DNA from: Buttiauxella noackiae ATCC 51607
GTDB taxonomy: Bacteria > Pseudomonadota > Gammaproteobacteria > Enterobacterales > Enterobacteriaceae
Assembly (NCBI RefSeq): GCF_001654865.1
Contig: NZ_LXEO01000007.1
Span: 62,001-126,000 of the forward strand
DNA length: 64,000 bases
Reading direction: 5' to 3'
Of the stretch, positions 1 through 9,502 are shown one piece after another (the stretch's first letter is position 1; every line of letters begins with the position of its first letter). The translations under genes and the position numbers were made by a program. The notes beneath the pieces were generated by a model. The model searched no databases, was not told the DNA's origin, and saw only the letters and a list, made by a program, of their open reading frames with translations.

Positions 1-40
1 GCATAGCGGGGAGAATAGAACTCCAGTCAAACTCGTACAT
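1..40 (-). CDS. gltK: Glutamate/aspartate ABC transporter permease GltK (5' end only)
   Basis: Only the first 13 codons are in the window; the gene continues past the left edge. They read MYEFDWSSILPAM, matching the N-terminus of GltK, the second inner-membrane permease of the GltIJKL glutamate/aspartate importer. The ATG is at 38-40 and its A is also the last base of the gltJ TAA stop, a one-base overlap typical of translational coupling in this operon. Identification rests on the short match plus position directly downstream of gltJ. Confidence 0.9.
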   Translation of the reverse strand, partial: MYEFDWSSILPAM

Positions 41-780
41 TATTTGCCTCCCATATTGCCAGGCAGGCGAATTTTACGTTCAACGACATACATCACCAGC
101 ATAATCACAGCGTTAATCAGGACATATGCGAGAGTGATCGCTGTAAAGGATTCATAAGCATGTGCGGAGTAATCCAGCAATTTACCTGCTTGGGCGGCCA
201 TATCGACCAGGCCGATGGTTGATGCAATAGCCGAGTTTTTCACCAGGTTCATCATTTCTGATGTCATTGGCGGCACGATAACGCGATAGGCGTTTGGCAG
301 TAGCACATAGCGGTAGGCTTGCGGAAGTGTTAAACCCATCGCCAGGGCGGCATTTTTCTGCCCGCGTGGCAGGGACTGAATCGCGGCACGAACCTGCTCA
401 CACACACGAGCGGCGGTAAACAGGCCAAGGCAAATCATTGATGACAAGAAGAATTGTACATTCGGGTCAAGCTCAGATTTAAACCACATACCGAGATTTT
501 CGGGTAGTAATTCCGGCACCACTAAATACCAGGTAAAGAACTGCACGATAAGCGGGACGTTACGGAACAATTCGACATACAGCGTGCCAAGGCTCGACAG
601 CCATTTATTGGGAACGGTACGCAAGATGCCGAATAGAGAGCCGACGAGAAAAGCGATTATCCATGCACAGATGGATAGGGCGACGGTGACCTGGAAGCCA
701 TTCCAAATCCAGCCCAAATAGGTGGTGTTGCCGAACGGGGCGGGCTGTAGAAATATTCCCCAGTTCCAGTCTATAGACAT
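40..780 (-). CDS. gltJ: Glutamate/aspartate ABC transporter permease GltJ
   Basis: Inner-membrane permease of the GltIJKL ABC importer, which moves L-glutamate and L-aspartate from the periplasmic binding protein GltI into the cytoplasm, driven by the ATPase GltL. The 246-residue length equals the E. coli protein. Hydrophobic spans near residues 20-50, 65-95 and 195-235 fit a HisMQ-type amino acid permease, and the cytoplasmic EAA-type loop is visible around residues 140-165 (AALAMGLTLPQAYRYVLLP). It lies downstream of gltI on the same strand, with the SroC region between, and overlaps gltK by one base. The lower expression usual for permeases relative to the binding protein is probably set by the hairpin at 802-826. 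Confidence 0.97.
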   Translation of the reverse strand: MSIDWNWGIFLQPAPFGNTTYLGWIWNGFQVTVALSICAWIIAFLVGSLFGILRTVPNKWLSSLGTLYVELFRNVPLIVQFFTWYLVVPELLPENLGMWFKSELDPNVQFFLSSMICLGLFTAARVCEQVRAAIQSLPRGQKNAALAMGLTLPQAYRYVLLPNAYRVIVPPMTSEMMNLVKNSAIASTIGLVDMAAQAGKLLDYSAHAYESFTAITLAYVLINAVIMLVMYVVERKIRLPGNMGGK

Positions 781-793
781 AACATACTCCGAG

Positions 794-826
794 AAAAAAG
801 TGAGGGTAGCGAGCTGCGCTACCCTC
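794..826 (-). terminator. Rho-independent terminator/attenuator between gltI and gltJ
   Basis: On the minus strand a 9-bp GC-rich stem (GAGGGTAGC / GCTACCCTC) is followed by six T residues. It forms the 3' end of SroC and partly terminates gltI transcription before gltJ. Confidence 0.75.
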
Positions 827-960
827 GAAGATTGATGAGAAGCTTGTACCCCGGTTTCAGATCTATGCCTGAGATTTTCGGGGTACTTTCACGCCGGATG
901 GGGAACGGCCATCCGACGCATAGTCTGTCCGAGCTTCAGTTCGTCAATCGAGAGGACTGG
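794..960 (-). ncRNA. sroC: SroC small RNA region (gltI 3' UTR)
   Basis: The 205-base gap between gltI and gltJ matches the place and, as far as I remember it, much of the sequence of SroC, an RNase E-processed sRNA from the gltI 3' region that sponges GcvB and lifts GcvB repression of amino acid transport genes. On the minus strand it holds an internal palindrome (near 889-925, GGATGG...CCATCC) and ends with a strong GC hairpin (stem 802-810/818-826) followed by a U-run at 794-799. The 3' end is well supported; the 5' end near 960 is an estimate from the known length of about 160 nt. Confidence 0.7.
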
Positions 961-985
961 GTCATCCCGGCCCCTGTGGTTCTAA

Positions 986-1897
986 TTAGTTCAGTGCTTT
1001 ATCGTTTGGCGTTTTGAACAATGCTTTCATGTCGTCAGACAGGGCAAAGTTCATATTGATGTTTTTCGGTGGAATTGGATTCATAAACCATTTGTCGAAC
1101 CATTTAGCTGCTTCACCAGAGGTTTGAGCCTGAGCGATAGTGTCATCCATCAGCTTTTTAAACTCGGTGTCGTCTTTACGCAGCATACAGCCATATGCTT
1201 CGTGGGATTGCGGTGTGCCGACGATTTCCCAGTTATCTTGTTTCTTGGCTTTGGCTCGTTCACCTGCAAGCAACGCATCATCCATCATAAAGGCAACGGC
1301 ACGACCACTTTCCAGCGTACGGAAGGAGTCACCATGGTCTTTGGCGCTGATAATGCGCATATCCATTTTCTTCTCTTCATTGAGCTTGTTGAGCAGAACT
1401 TCAGAAGTGGTCCCTGAAGTGACAACAACAGCTTTGCCTTTCAGGTCTGCGAAGTCTTTAATCTCGCCACCTTTTTTCACCAGCAAACGGGTACCGACTA
1501 CGAAGATGGTGTCGGAGAACGATGCTTGTTTCTGGCGTTCCAGGTTGTTGGTGGTTGAGCCACACTCAAAATCGAAGGTGCCGTTTTGCAGCAATGGAAT
1601 ACGGTTTTGTGAAGTAATCGGGATCAACTTAACGTGCAAGTCAGGTTTGTTGAGTTTTTTCTTCACGGCTTCAACGATAGCGTTGGAGTAATCCTGAGAA
1701 TAACCCACGACTTTTTGCTGGTTATCATAGTAAGAGAAAGGAACAGAAGACTCACGGTGACCGACCACAATGACGCCGTTTGCGGCGATCTTATCAAGAG
1801 TACTTTGTTGAGCTGCAGGTTTAGCATCTTCGGCGTGTGCTATTCCAGCGCCTAAACCCATAACCAGCAAAGCTGAGGCTAGTTTACGTAATTGCAT
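986..1897 (-). CDS. gltI: Glutamate/aspartate periplasmic binding protein GltI
   Basis: Solute-binding protein of the GltIJKL importer; it captures glutamate and aspartate in the periplasm. Residues 1-22 form a Sec signal peptide ending AHA before EDAK. The mature part is a SBP_bac_3 fold, with the ligand-carboxylate Arg region near VVGHRESSVPFSYYD and the paired-cysteine stretch DFECGS...YGCMLRKDD. I chose the ATG at 1897 because GGAG precedes it and it gives the 303-residue family length; an upstream in-frame ATG at 1930 would disrupt the signal peptide. First gene of gltIJKL. The leader carries a GcvB-type pairing site. Confidence 0.97.
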   Translation of the reverse strand: MQLRKLASALLVMGLGAGIAHAEDAKPAAQQSTLDKIAANGVIVVGHRESSVPFSYYDNQQKVVGYSQDYSNAIVEAVKKKLNKPDLHVKLIPITSQNRIPLLQNGTFDFECGSTTNNLERQKQASFSDTIFVVGTRLLVKKGGEIKDFADLKGKAVVVTSGTTSEVLLNKLNEEKKMDMRIISAKDHGDSFRTLESGRAVAFMMDDALLAGERAKAKKQDNWEIVGTPQSHEAYGCMLRKDDTEFKKLMDDTIAQAQTSGEAAKWFDKWFMNPIPPKNINMNFALSDDMKALFKTPNDKALN

Positions 1898-2266
1898 TAC
1901 CAACTCCTTTATCTTAATGCCATGAGGCATTGATACCCGTTGTGAGTGTTTTACCTGTCATCCTTCGAGCTGCAGGGGCTGAATGCTGGCAGGTATATTT
2001 TTGTTGTTGTGTGTTACTGAATAAGCTTAATTCTTTGTCTTTTTGTTAACACTTAACCTAGCTTGATGTAAAGATTTTGCTACCCAGATGTTTATTTTTG
2101 CGAAGCGTGCCGCACCGTTTAGAGGCAAAAATCTTTCGTTGCACTGCTTTGGTGCTCGTTATGTCATCGTTTGGTGCAACTCAATGCTTCATGCTGCTCA
2201 CAGGGTAGTGATTCAGCATTTTGTGTCTTTCTAGTGAGTAATATTTTGCAAAGGTTGTGCCAGAAA
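1898..2266. other. gltI leader and gltI-lnt intergenic region
   Basis: No gene is visible here. On the minus strand it contains the gltI ribosome binding site (GGAG just before 1897), a C/A-rich leader segment, and near 1949-1997 a degenerate palindromic stretch (ACCTGTCATCCTTCGAGCTGC ... GGCAGGTATA) that resembles a short ERIC derivative. The gltI promoter should lie around 2030-2110, but I could not fix its -10 and -35. Confidence 0.4.
1997..2016 (-). promoter_or_regulatory. Probable GcvB sRNA pairing site in the gltI leader
   Basis: The minus strand reads AACACACAACAACAAAA, the C/A-rich type of sequence paired by the G/U-rich R1 segment of GcvB in many amino acid transport mRNAs, gltI being a known target. 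It lies about 100 bases upstream of the start codon. The call rests on composition and gene identity. Confidence 0.55.
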
Positions 2267-2298
2267 TGAAAATGGCCAGCATGAGCTGGCCATTTTTC
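2267..2298 (-). terminator. Terminator after lnt
   Basis: On the minus strand ATGGCCAGC / GCTGGCCAT form a 9-bp stem with a 4-base loop, followed by TTTTC, just downstream of the lnt stop at 2311. Confidence 0.75.
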
Positions 2299-2310
2299 GA
2301 TAATGCAGAA

Positions 2311-3852
2311 TCAGGATTTGCGGCGTGTGCGCAGTGCCAAAAGAACAGAGACGAATCCAAAGATGAGTGTTGCAACCCAAAGTGGCCAGTCGCCAAAGCG
2401 AGCATAAGGTGTGATACCGCGCGTTGGCGTCACTTTTGCTTCCAGAACTTCGCGAGTAAATTGCGGGATCATTGCGTCGATATCACCGTTAGCATTAATC
2501 ACGGCGGTAATACCGTTGTTCGTGCTGCGCAGAAGCGGACGACCCAGCTCCAACGAGCGCATACGCGCCATCTGGAAATGTTGCCATGGGCCAATCGACT
2601 TACCGAACCATGCATCATTTGAAATGGTCAGCAGGAAATCGGTATCAGGGCGGAAGTTATCACGCACCTGTTCGCCAAGGATAATTTCGTAGCAAATCGC
2701 AGGTGTCAGTTTAATACCATTGGATTCCAACTGCGGCTGTAAATATGGCCCGCGACTGAATGATGACATTGGCAAATCAAAGAATGGGGCCAGTGGGCGC
2801 AGAATCGATTCCAGCGGCACAAACTCGCCAAACGGCACCAGATGGTTTTTGTTGTAACGATCGGCGCTGTTATAGCTGTACTGGTTGCCTTCACCCAGTG
2901 TAATGATGGTGTTGTATGTGTCGTAGCGGTTCTGCTTATTCAAACGGGCGTCGACAATACCGGTAATCAATGAGCTGTGCTTAGACCGCAGCAGGTCGTC
3001 CATCATCGTCAGGAATTGCTGCTGATTAATCTCAAGATCAGGGATTGCTGATTCAGGCCAGATAATTAGCTGAGATTTCCCCATCTGCGGCTGTGTTTTA
3101 TCGAGGTAGATCTTCAGCGTATTAAGCAGTTGGTTTTCATCCCATTTCAGAGATTGCGGGATATCTCCCTGAACCATTGCCACATCAATGGTGCGTTCAG
3201 GCTGCGGCTGATACCACTGAATGAAACGCAGTGGCCACGGCAGTAACAGCAATGCAGCGGCAATCACAGCAGGACGCCAGTTGCGTTCATGCAGTGCAAA
3301 TACCAACAGGCCACTGATAATCATCAGCAGGAACGTCACGCTTTCGACGCCCAGAATCGGAGCGATACCTTTCAGCGGCCCATCAATCTGGCTATAACCA
3401 AATTGCAGCCACGGGAAGCCAGTTAATACCCAGCCACGCAGGAATTCGGTAAGTTGCCACAGCATGGGCGCGGCGATAGCCACACGCCACCATGTAGTTT
3501 TCGGGCAAAGCTTGCTGAGAAAACCACCAAACAAGCCGGTATACAACGACAAGTAAGCCGCAAGCAGTACCACCAGGAAGACATTAACCGGGCCTGGCAT
3601 TCCGCCAAATTGCGCGATACTGACATAAACCCAGTTAATACCAGAGCCAAATAGCCCCAGCCCCCAGAAGAAACCAATCCACGCGCTTTGAATAGCGCGT
3701 CGATTAAGTGTCAGCCCCTGAAGCCCTGCCAGAGAAACAATCGCGGCAGGCCAAAAATCGTAAGGGGAGAAAGCCAGCGTTCCGCAGGCACCAAAAAGCA
3801 GCGCCAGCAGCAGACGCACGCGCTGGCGTTGAAGGAGTAGGGCTATAGACAT
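2311..3852 (-). CDS. lnt: Apolipoprotein N-acyltransferase
   Basis: Integral inner-membrane enzyme for the last step of lipoprotein maturation: it transfers an acyl chain from phospholipid to the N-terminal cysteine of apolipoproteins, needed for Lol sorting. The 513 residues comprise an N-terminal multi-helix membrane region (about 1-210), a periplasmic nitrilase-like domain (about 220-480) and a C-terminal helix. The catalytic triad is present: Glu in IIWPESAI, Lys in [12 protein letters not shown], Cys in AICYEIIL, at positions equivalent to E267, K335 and C387. The start at 3852 ([11 protein letters not shown]) fits the E. coli N-terminus; the open frame extends further upstream but only into corC. 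It begins 7 bases after the corC stop, in the ybeZ-ybeY-corC-lnt operon. Confidence 0.97.
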   Translation of the reverse strand: MSIALLLQRQRVRLLLALLFGACGTLAFSPYDFWPAAIVSLAGLQGLTLNRRAIQSAWIGFFWGLGLFGSGINWVYVSIAQFGGMPGPVNVFLVVLLAAYLSLYTGLFGGFLSKLCPKTTWWRVAIAAPMLWQLTEFLRGWVLTGFPWLQFGYSQIDGPLKGIAPILGVESVTFLLMIISGLLVFALHERNWRPAVIAAALLLLPWPLRFIQWYQPQPERTIDVAMVQGDIPQSLKWDENQLLNTLKIYLDKTQPQMGKSQLIIWPESAIPDLEINQQQFLTMMDDLLRSKHSSLITGIVDARLNKQNRYDTYNTIITLGEGNQYSYNSADRYNKNHLVPFGEFVPLESILRPLAPFFDLPMSSFSRGPYLQPQLESNGIKLTPAICYEIILGEQVRDNFRPDTDFLLTISNDAWFGKSIGPWQHFQMARMRSLELGRPLLRSTNNGITAVINANGDIDAMIPQFTREVLEAKVTPTRGITPYARFGDWPLWVATLIFGFVSVLLALRTRRKS

Positions 3853-3859
3853 CGTTGAA

Positions 3860-4738
3860 TTATTCTTCCAGTTTCGGTTGCGGCGAGTCGTCCGGAATTC
3901 TGACATGAACCTGAATAACACGGCGACTATCTGCCATCGCGACTTTGAACTGATAACCATCAATTTCGATGGTTTCGCCACGTGCAGGTAAGTGGCCAAA
4001 GGCCTGCATCACCAATCCACCAATGGTATCCACTTCATCATCATTGAAGTGGGTGGCAAAGGTGTCGTTAAAATCTTCGATTGAGGCCAGAGCGCGAACC
4101 GTCCAGGTGTGACGGCTTAACTGACGGAAATCACCGTCTTCTTCGTCGTCATACTCATCTTCAATTTCCCCAACAATGAGTTCGAGAATATCTTCAATGG
4201 TGACAAGTCCGGAGACACCGCCAAACTCATCAATCACTATCGCCATGTGGTAGCGCTGCTGACGAAACTCTTTGAGCATGCGGTCAACACGCTTACTTTC
4301 CGGCACAACAACTGCCTGACGTAACACTTTTTCCATGCTAAATGGCTCAGTATCGCTACGCATAAACGGCAGCAGATCTTTAGCCATCAGAATCCCTTCG
4401 ATATGATCTTTGTCTTCACTGATCACCGGGAAGCGGGAGTGTGCGGATTCGATGATGACATCGAGGCATTCGTCCAGCGTCTGGTTGTGTTTGAGCGTTA
4501 CCATTTGAGAGCGAGGGATCATAATGTCGCGGACGCGTTGGTCGGCGATATCCATCACGCCTTCAAGCATGTCGCGAGTATCCTGATCGATCAGATCATT
4601 TTGCTCAGAATCACGGATGAGTGTCAGCAGATCGTCACGGTTTTTAGGCTCACCGTGGAATAGCTGGTTGAGAATCAGGGAAAAGAATCCCTTCTTACTG
4701 GCAGGTGTGTCACTGTTTTGGGAATTGTCGTCGCTCAT
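3860..4738 (-). CDS. corC: CNNM/CorC-family protein with CBS pair (magnesium/cobalt efflux)
   Basis: Cytoplasmic protein of the CorC/YbeX family, linked to Mg2+/Co2+ efflux and, in E. coli, to ribosome metabolism. Its 292 residues equal the E. coli length. Two CBS domains lie around residues 70-190 (start DIMIPRSQM, second copy near [12 protein letters not shown]), followed by a CorC_HlyC transporter-associated domain at about 205-285 ([11 protein letters not shown] ... [11 protein letters not shown]). An acidic run ([10 protein letters not shown]) joins them. There is no membrane segment, unlike paralogues with an N-terminal DUF21. It lies between ybeY and lnt, consistent with the heat-shock-linked ybeZYX-lnt operon known in E. 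coli. Confidence 0.95.
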   Translation of the reverse strand: MSDDNSQNSDTPASKKGFFSLILNQLFHGEPKNRDDLLTLIRDSEQNDLIDQDTRDMLEGVMDIADQRVRDIMIPRSQMVTLKHNQTLDECLDVIIESAHSRFPVISEDKDHIEGILMAKDLLPFMRSDTEPFSMEKVLRQAVVVPESKRVDRMLKEFRQQRYHMAIVIDEFGGVSGLVTIEDILELIVGEIEDEYDDEEDGDFRQLSRHTWTVRALASIEDFNDTFATHFNDDEVDTIGGLVMQAFGHLPARGETIEIDGYQFKVAMADSRRVIQVHVRIPDDSPQPKLEE

Positions 4739-4839
4739 GGCGTTAGGTTTTATTACCTCATGTTCGTTACTGATAAACAGGCAGCTCGATGGTGCGCTGC
4801 CTGTCTGTATATGCTTCGCAGAGTAACCCCCTACGGAGA

Positions 4840-5307
4840 CTATTCTTTCTCGGCAATGTACGGATCAGCATACCCAAGAGCAAGCATTATCTCTGTTTCC
4901 AGGGATTCCATCTCTTCGGCTTCTTCGTCTTCAATGTGATCATAGCCAAGCAGATGCAGACTGCCGTGGATGACCATATGTGCCCAATGCGCATCCAGCA
5001 GTTTTTGCTGCTCTTTTGCTTCTTGTTCCACGACCTGACGGCAAATAATCAGGTCGCCCAACAGCGGCAGTTCAATGCCCGGAGGCGCTTCGAACGGGAA
5101 TGACAGCACGTTAGTGGATTTATCTTTACCACGGTAGGTGAGATTCAGATCGTGGCTCTCAGCGTCATCCACCAGGCGAATTGTGACTTCTGACTCTTCC
5201 TGAAATTGTGGAATGACCGCATCAAGCCATGCCTGAAATTGTTCTTCCGTAGGCAGGCCGTTTGCATCTTCACACGCGACCTGTAAATCCAGTATAACCT
5301 GACTCAT
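4840..5307 (-). CDS. ybeY: Endoribonuclease YbeY
   Basis: Single-strand-specific metal-dependent endoribonuclease needed for 16S rRNA 3' end maturation and ribosome quality control. It has 155 residues; the UPF0054 zinc motif H-x3-H-x5-H is present as [11 protein letters not shown] with ligands H114, H118 and H124. The conserved Arg of [16 protein letters not shown] lies near residue 59. The ATG overlaps the TGA of ybeZ by four bases (ATGA), so the two are translationally coupled, matching their physical partnership in rRNA processing. Confidence 0.97.
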   Translation of the reverse strand: MSQVILDLQVACEDANGLPTEEQFQAWLDAVIPQFQEESEVTIRLVDDAESHDLNLTYRGKDKSTNVLSFPFEAPPGIELPLLGDLIICRQVVEQEAKEQQKLLDAHWAHMVIHGSLHLLGYDHIEDEEAEEMESLETEIMLALGYADPYIAEKE

Positions 5308-6365
5308 TTACTCTCCTGAGCGGCGGCATTAATTGCCATCGCTTCTCGCTTGCGCTCTGCTGCGAGTTCATCTTTACGAACCTGTTCCGCGTTTTCCCAC
5401 GCTTCATAGGCATTCACAATGCGTGCTACAACCGGGTGGCGTACCACATCTTCGCTATTAAGGAAGTTAAAACTAATATCATCAACTTCTGCCAGTACGT
5501 CGATGGCGTGGCGCAAGCCGGACTTTGTGCTACGTGGCAGGTCAACCTGGGTGATGTCGCCAGTAATCACGGCTTTGGAGTTAAAGCCAATACGCGTCAG
5601 GAACATCTTCATCTGTTCGATGGTGGTGTTCTGGCTTTCATCTAGAATGATAAACGCATCGTTTAGCGTACGGCCGCGCATGTAAGCCAGCGGCGCGACT
5701 TCGATAACGTTACGCTCCATCAGCTTTTCAACGCGCTCAAAACCAAGCATTTCAAACAGTGCGTCGTATAACGGGCGCAAATAAGGATCAACTTTCTGGC
5801 TTAAATCGCCAGGCAGAAAGCCCAGCTTTTCACCGGCCTCAACGGCTGGGCGCGTAAGCAGGATACGACGGATATCCTGGCGTTCCAGCGCATCAACGGC
5901 TGCCGCAACAGCGAGGTAAGTTTTACCTGTACCTGCAGGGCCAACGCCAAAAGTAATGTCGTGGTCGAGAATATTGGCGATGTATTGTGCCTGGTTTGGT
6001 GTGCGCGGTTTGATGACGCCACGTTTGGTCTTAATGTTGACCGCTTTGCCGTACTCCGGAACGCTTTCAGCAGACTGTTCCAGCACGCGAATTTCTTTAA
6101 TGGCGAGGTGGATTTGTTCAGGGGTTATATCCTGAATTTCGCCACGCATCGGTGCAGTATCGACATATAGATTGCGCAGAATATCTGCGGCAGCATTAAC
6201 CAGAATCGGTCGACCTGTGAGTTTGAAGTCATAGTCACGACGGTTGATCTCGATGCCCAGCCGACGTTCAAGCTGCTTGATGTTGTCATCAAATGGGCCA
6301 CACAGGCTTAGCAGACGCGCATTGTCTGCGGGTTCTAGCGTAATTTCACGTGTCTCGATATTCAA
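5304..6365 (-). CDS. ybeZ: PhoH-like ATPase/RNA helicase YbeZ (PhoL)
   Basis: PhoH-family NTPase, partner of YbeY, thought to act as an RNA helicase in rRNA processing. The Walker A motif GPAGTGKT is at residues 142-149, and Walker B is in [11 protein letters not shown] place the start at a TTG at 6363-6365 ([10 protein letters not shown]), preceded by GCGAGGAT, because this reproduces the E. coli N-terminus and gives 353 residues. The open frame extends 55 codons upstream through low-complexity residues (STAISTAINSAAIHS) encoded by a short tandem repeat, which looks like leader rather than protein. It overlaps ybeY by four bases and heads the ybeZ-ybeY-corC-lnt operon. Confidence 0.93.
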   Translation of the reverse strand: MNIETREITLEPADNARLLSLCGPFDDNIKQLERRLGIEINRRDYDFKLTGRPILVNAAADILRNLYVDTAPMRGEIQDITPEQIHLAIKEIRVLEQSAESVPEYGKAVNIKTKRGVIKPRTPNQAQYIANILDHDITFGVGPAGTGKTYLAVAAAVDALERQDIRRILLTRPAVEAGEKLGFLPGDLSQKVDPYLRPLYDALFEMLGFERVEKLMERNVIEVAPLAYMRGRTLNDAFIILDESQNTTIEQMKMFLTRIGFNSKAVITGDITQVDLPRSTKSGLRHAIDVLAEVDDISFNFLNSEDVVRHPVVARIVNAYEAWENAEQVRKDELAAERKREAMAINAAAQESK

Positions 6366-6391
6366 ACTTATCCTCGCAGGGCCAGTAGAAT

Positions 6392-6430
6392 GTATTGCTG
6401 CACTATTTATTGCAGTACTTATTGCAGTTG
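6392..6430. repeat. Short tandem TTATTGCAGT repeat in the ybeZ leader
   Basis: Two tandem 12-mers, TTATTGCAGTAC (6407-6418) and TTATTGCAGTTG (6419-6430), and a third degenerate copy (GTATTGCTGCAC, 6392-6403) lie 27-65 bases upstream of the ybeZ start. The function is unknown; they could be protein-binding iterons or slippage products. Confidence 0.5.
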
Positions 6431-6535
6431 ATAAAAAGTGCAGGCCATAAAAAAGATTATTTACGGCGACGGCTGATGGCGCAAGCCTGGTTTTTGATAT
6501 TTGGGTGGCGGGTTCAGAATGCAACTGCAAACAAT

Positions 6536-6577
6536 GAAAAACTCAGCGGAACACGAAGTTAGCGAGCCGCTGAGCTT
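6536..6577 (-). terminator. Terminator after miaB
   Basis: On the minus strand GCTCAGCGG ... CCGCTGAG, an 8-9 bp stem with a 17-base loop, is followed by TTTTTC shortly after the miaB stop at 6590. Confidence 0.65.
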
Positions 6578-6589
6578 TAAAGAGCGGCG

Positions 6590-8017
6590 TTAAGGCTGAT
6601 AGATCCCTACGCCGATCTCATTCTCTTTACGTGTGCGTGCAATAACTGACTCAGGAGACTCGGCAATACGCAGCCCCATCTCATCTTCGGTGCGCACAAC
6701 CTTACCGCGCAGCGAGTTGTTCGTCGCCACTTCAGTAATTTCGACATCAACAAATTTACCTACCATATCCGGCGTGCCTGCGAAGTTGACGCCACGGTTG
6801 TTTTCGGAACGTCCGGTCAGCTCCATGATATTTCTGCGTGATGTGCCTTCGACAAGGACACGCTGAATGGTGCCAACCATCTTACGGCTATATTCCATGG
6901 CCTGTTGGTTGATACGCTCTTGCAGAATATAGAGGCGCTGTAATTTCTCTGCTTCTGGCACGTCATCAACCATATCGGCGGCTGGTGTGCCCGGTCGAGA
7001 AGAAAAGACGAAGCTGTAGCTCACGTCAAAATTCACATCGCCAATGACTTTCATGGTTTGCTCGAAGTCCTGCTGGGTTTCGCCAGGGAAGCCAACAATG
7101 AAATCAGAACTAATTTGAATGTCAGGACGTACGGCACGCAGCTTGCGAATAATTGATTTGTATTCAAGAGCTGTATGGGTACGGCCCATCAGGTTTAGCA
7201 CACGGTCGGATCCACACTGGATCGGCAAGTGCAGGAAACTCACCAGTTCAGGTGTGTCGCGATAAACCTCAATGATATCGTCAGTGAATTCAATCGGGTG
7301 GCTGGTAGTGAAACGAATACGATCAATACCGTCAATTGCCGCAACCAGGCGCAGTAGTTCAGCGAATGAACAGATACCGCCATCGAAAGAAGGCCCTCGG
7401 TAAGCATTCACGTTCTGGCCGAGCAGGTTAACTTCACGCACGCCTTGCGCTGCGAGCTGTGCGATTTCAAACAGCACATCATCACATGGACGGTTCACTT
7501 CCTCACCACGTGTATAAGGCACTACGCAGTAAGTACAATACTTGTTACAGCCTTCCATAATAGAAACGAATGCTGTCGGGCCATCGGCTTTTGGCTCTGG
7601 CAGACGGTCAAACTTTTCGATTTCAGGGAAGCTGACATCAACGATTGGGCTACGGTTACCGCGAACTTTGTTGATCATTTCAGGCAAACGGTGCAGCGTC
7701 TGCGGCCCGAAAACAATATCAACATAGTGTGCACGGCTACGAATCAGTTTACCTTCCTGGGAAGCAACACAGCCGCCAACACCAATAATGATGTCGGGAT
7801 TTTTGCGCTTTAATAGTTTCCAACGGCCAAGCAGATGGAACACTTTTTCCTGGGCTTTTTCACGGATAGAGCAGGTATTAAGCAGCAATACATCCGCTTC
7901 TTTTGGGTTATCCGTAAGCGTATAGCCATGCGTGCTATTCAGCAGATCGGCCATCTTCGATGAATCGTATTCGTTCATCTGACAGCCCCAGGTTTTGATA
8001 TGGAGTTTTTTTGTCAT
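6590..8017 (-). CDS. miaB: tRNA-2-methylthio-N6-dimethylallyladenosine synthase MiaB
   Basis: Radical-SAM methylthiotransferase that converts i6A to ms2i6A at position 37 of tRNAs reading UNN codons. At 475 residues it has the family length. The N-terminal MTTase domain carries the auxiliary cluster cysteines (Cys12 in TWGCQMN, Cys in LLNTCSIRE, Cys in GVGGCVAS); the radical SAM CxxxCxxC is in CNKYCTYC (about residues 157-164); a C-terminal TRAM domain follows (about 378-441). It is monocistronic, divergent from ubiF, and upstream of the ybeZ operon on the same strand, as in E. coli. Confidence 0.98.
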   Translation of the reverse strand: MTKKLHIKTWGCQMNEYDSSKMADLLNSTHGYTLTDNPKEADVLLLNTCSIREKAQEKVFHLLGRWKLLKRKNPDIIIGVGGCVASQEGKLIRSRAHYVDIVFGPQTLHRLPEMINKVRGNRSPIVDVSFPEIEKFDRLPEPKADGPTAFVSIMEGCNKYCTYCVVPYTRGEEVNRPCDDVLFEIAQLAAQGVREVNLLGQNVNAYRGPSFDGGICSFAELLRLVAAIDGIDRIRFTTSHPIEFTDDIIEVYRDTPELVSFLHLPIQCGSDRVLNLMGRTHTALEYKSIIRKLRAVRPDIQISSDFIVGFPGETQQDFEQTMKVIGDVNFDVSYSFVFSSRPGTPAADMVDDVPEAEKLQRLYILQERINQQAMEYSRKMVGTIQRVLVEGTSRRNIMELTGRSENNRGVNFAGTPDMVGKFVDVEITEVATNNSLRGKVVRTEDEMGLRIAESPESVIARTRKENEIGVGIYQP

Positions 8018-8143
8018 CGACTTGCCATTGCTCAGTTGAAGCCAGGAATTCAGGCCGCGTATTGTAATGCTTTGGCCTTGATGTGACCAGCTTGCTTAAA
8101 AATCCGGTAGAATCAGCATAGACAATTTAAGGACAAACTCATC

Positions 8144-9319
8144 ATGTTGAATCAGTCAATTGATGTCGCGGTAGTTGGCGGGGGTATGGTCGGCGCGGCC
8201 GCCGCCCTTGGTCTTGCGCAAAATGGTTTTCAGGTGGCGGTAATTGAGCAGCAGGCACCTGCAGCATTTGATCCTGCAAGCCAGCCTGATGTACGTATTT
8301 CTGCGATCAGCAGTGCATCGGTCGGATTGCTGAAATCACTCGGCGTCTGGGATGCTATCCGGGCAATGCGTAGCCACGCGTATCGTCAGCTCGAAACCTG
8401 GGAGTGGGAAAGCGCCCACGTCAGCTTTAAAGCACAAGAGCTAGGGCTGCCAGAATTGGGCTACATGGTGGAAAACCAGGTTTTACAGCTCGCGTTGTGG
8501 CAGGAGCTGGAGGCCCATTCGAACGTCACGTTGGTTTGCCCTGCACACATTGACCGTATGCACGGGCAGGCAGGGAAGTGGACGCTACATTTTGCGGATG
8601 AGCAAACACTAACAGTGCCGATGGTGATTGGCGCAGATGGTGCAAATTCTCAGGTTCGGCGTTGGGCGGGCATTGGTATTCATGCCTGGCAGTATCGTCA
8701 GTCGTGCATGCTCATTACGGTAAAATGCGAACAAGCACCAGGTGATAGCACCTGGCAGCATTTTACGCCGAACGGACCCCACGCATTTTTGCCGCTATTT
8801 GATAACTGGGCTTCACTGGTCTGGTACGACTCCCCGGCACGCATCCGCCAGTTGCAAAATATGACCATGCCACAACTGCAAAAAGCGATTGAGGCGAGTT
8901 TCCCGGAGCGTTTAGGTAAAATAACACCGGTTGCCAGTGGCGCATTCCCGCTGATTCGTCGCCATGCATTGCAATACACGCAGCAAGGGCTGGCATTAAT
9001 TGGTGATGCAGCGCATACCATTCATCCATTAGCCGGGCAGGGCGTGAATCTTGGTTATCGTGATGTGGACGCTTTACTTGATGTGATGATTAAAGCGCGT
9101 AGCTACGGAGAGAACTGGGCAGATTCACGCGTGCTAAAACGCTACCAGACGCGTAGGCAGGCCGATAATTTCCTGATGCAAAGTGGAATGGATCTGTTTT
9201 ACGCAGGTTTCAGCAATACATTAGGGCCATTGCGAGTGATTCGAAACTTAGGGTTAATGGCGGCTGAACGTGGTGGGGTACTTAAACGCCAGGCGTTGAA
9301 GTATGCGTTAGGATTATGA
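8144..9319 (+). CDS. ubiF: 3-demethoxyubiquinol 3-hydroxylase UbiF
   Basis: FAD-dependent monooxygenase that hydroxylates the ubiquinone ring in aerobic ubiquinone synthesis. It has 391 residues, equal to E. coli. The dinucleotide-binding motif VGGGMVGAAAALG is at the N-terminus, the UbiH/F/COQ6-family motif is in VIGADGANSQVRR, and the FAD ribityl-binding motif is in LIGDAAHTIHPLAGQGVNLG. It is divergent from miaB with a 126-base shared promoter region, and is followed by a REP element and the tRNA operon terminator. Confidence 0.97.
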   Translation: MLNQSIDVAVVGGGMVGAAAALGLAQNGFQVAVIEQQAPAAFDPASQPDVRISAISSASVGLLKSLGVWDAIRAMRSHAYRQLETWEWESAHVSFKAQELGLPELGYMVENQVLQLALWQELEAHSNVTLVCPAHIDRMHGQAGKWTLHFADEQTLTVPMVIGADGANSQVRRWAGIGIHAWQYRQSCMLITVKCEQAPGDSTWQHFTPNGPHAFLPLFDNWASLVWYDSPARIRQLQNMTMPQLQKAIEASFPERLGKITPVASGAFPLIRRHALQYTQQGLALIGDAAHTIHPLAGQGVNLGYRDVDALLDVMIKARSYGENWADSRVLKRYQTRRQADNFLMQSGMDLFYAGFSNTLGPLRVIRNLGLMAAERGGVLKRQALKYALGL

Positions 9320-9334
9320 GTCGGTAAATTTCCC

Positions 9335-9366
9335 CAGGTCGGATTAGCGTAAGCGACATCCGACAT
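9335..9366. repeat. REP palindrome after ubiF
   Basis: GGTCGGATTAGCG...CGACATCCGACA forms an imperfect palindrome of the REP type (TCGGAT ... ATCCGA arms). Related copies occur at 31315-31347, 46268-46303 and 53582-53656. Confidence 0.75.
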
Positions 9367-9390
9367 TCATTTTACCAAACGCAGAAAAGC

Positions 9391-9421
9391 AAAAAGCTCG
9401 CCGAAGCGAGCTTTTCATTTT
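9391..9421. terminator. Bidirectional terminator between ubiF and the tRNA operon
   Basis: AAAAGCTCGC-CGAA-GCGAGCTTTT, a 10-bp stem with a tetraloop, has T-rich tracts on both strands. It can end ubiF on the plus strand and the tRNA operon on the minus strand. Confidence 0.8.
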
Positions 9422-9496
9422 TGGCTGGGGTACGAGGATTCGAACCTCGGAATGCTGGTATCAGAAACCAGAGCCTTACCGCTTGGCGATACCCCA
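9422..9496 (-). tRNA. tRNA-Gln (CTG anticodon)
   Basis: 75-nt tRNA with encoded CCA; on the minus strand it starts TGGGGTATCGCC and ends GCCA. The anticodon is CTG in the loop TTTCTGATA, and the T-loop GGTTCGAATCC-type sequence is intact. It is the last gene of the tRNA operon. E. coli has two CUG-reading glutamine tRNAs in this cluster; only one is present here. Confidence 0.97.
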
Positions 9497-9502
9497 AAAA
9501 TA

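Noticed and set aside
832-1017. 61-residue plus-strand frame between gltJ and gltI
   Set aside because: It lies opposite the SroC region and the gltI 3' end; no ribosome binding site or homologous product.
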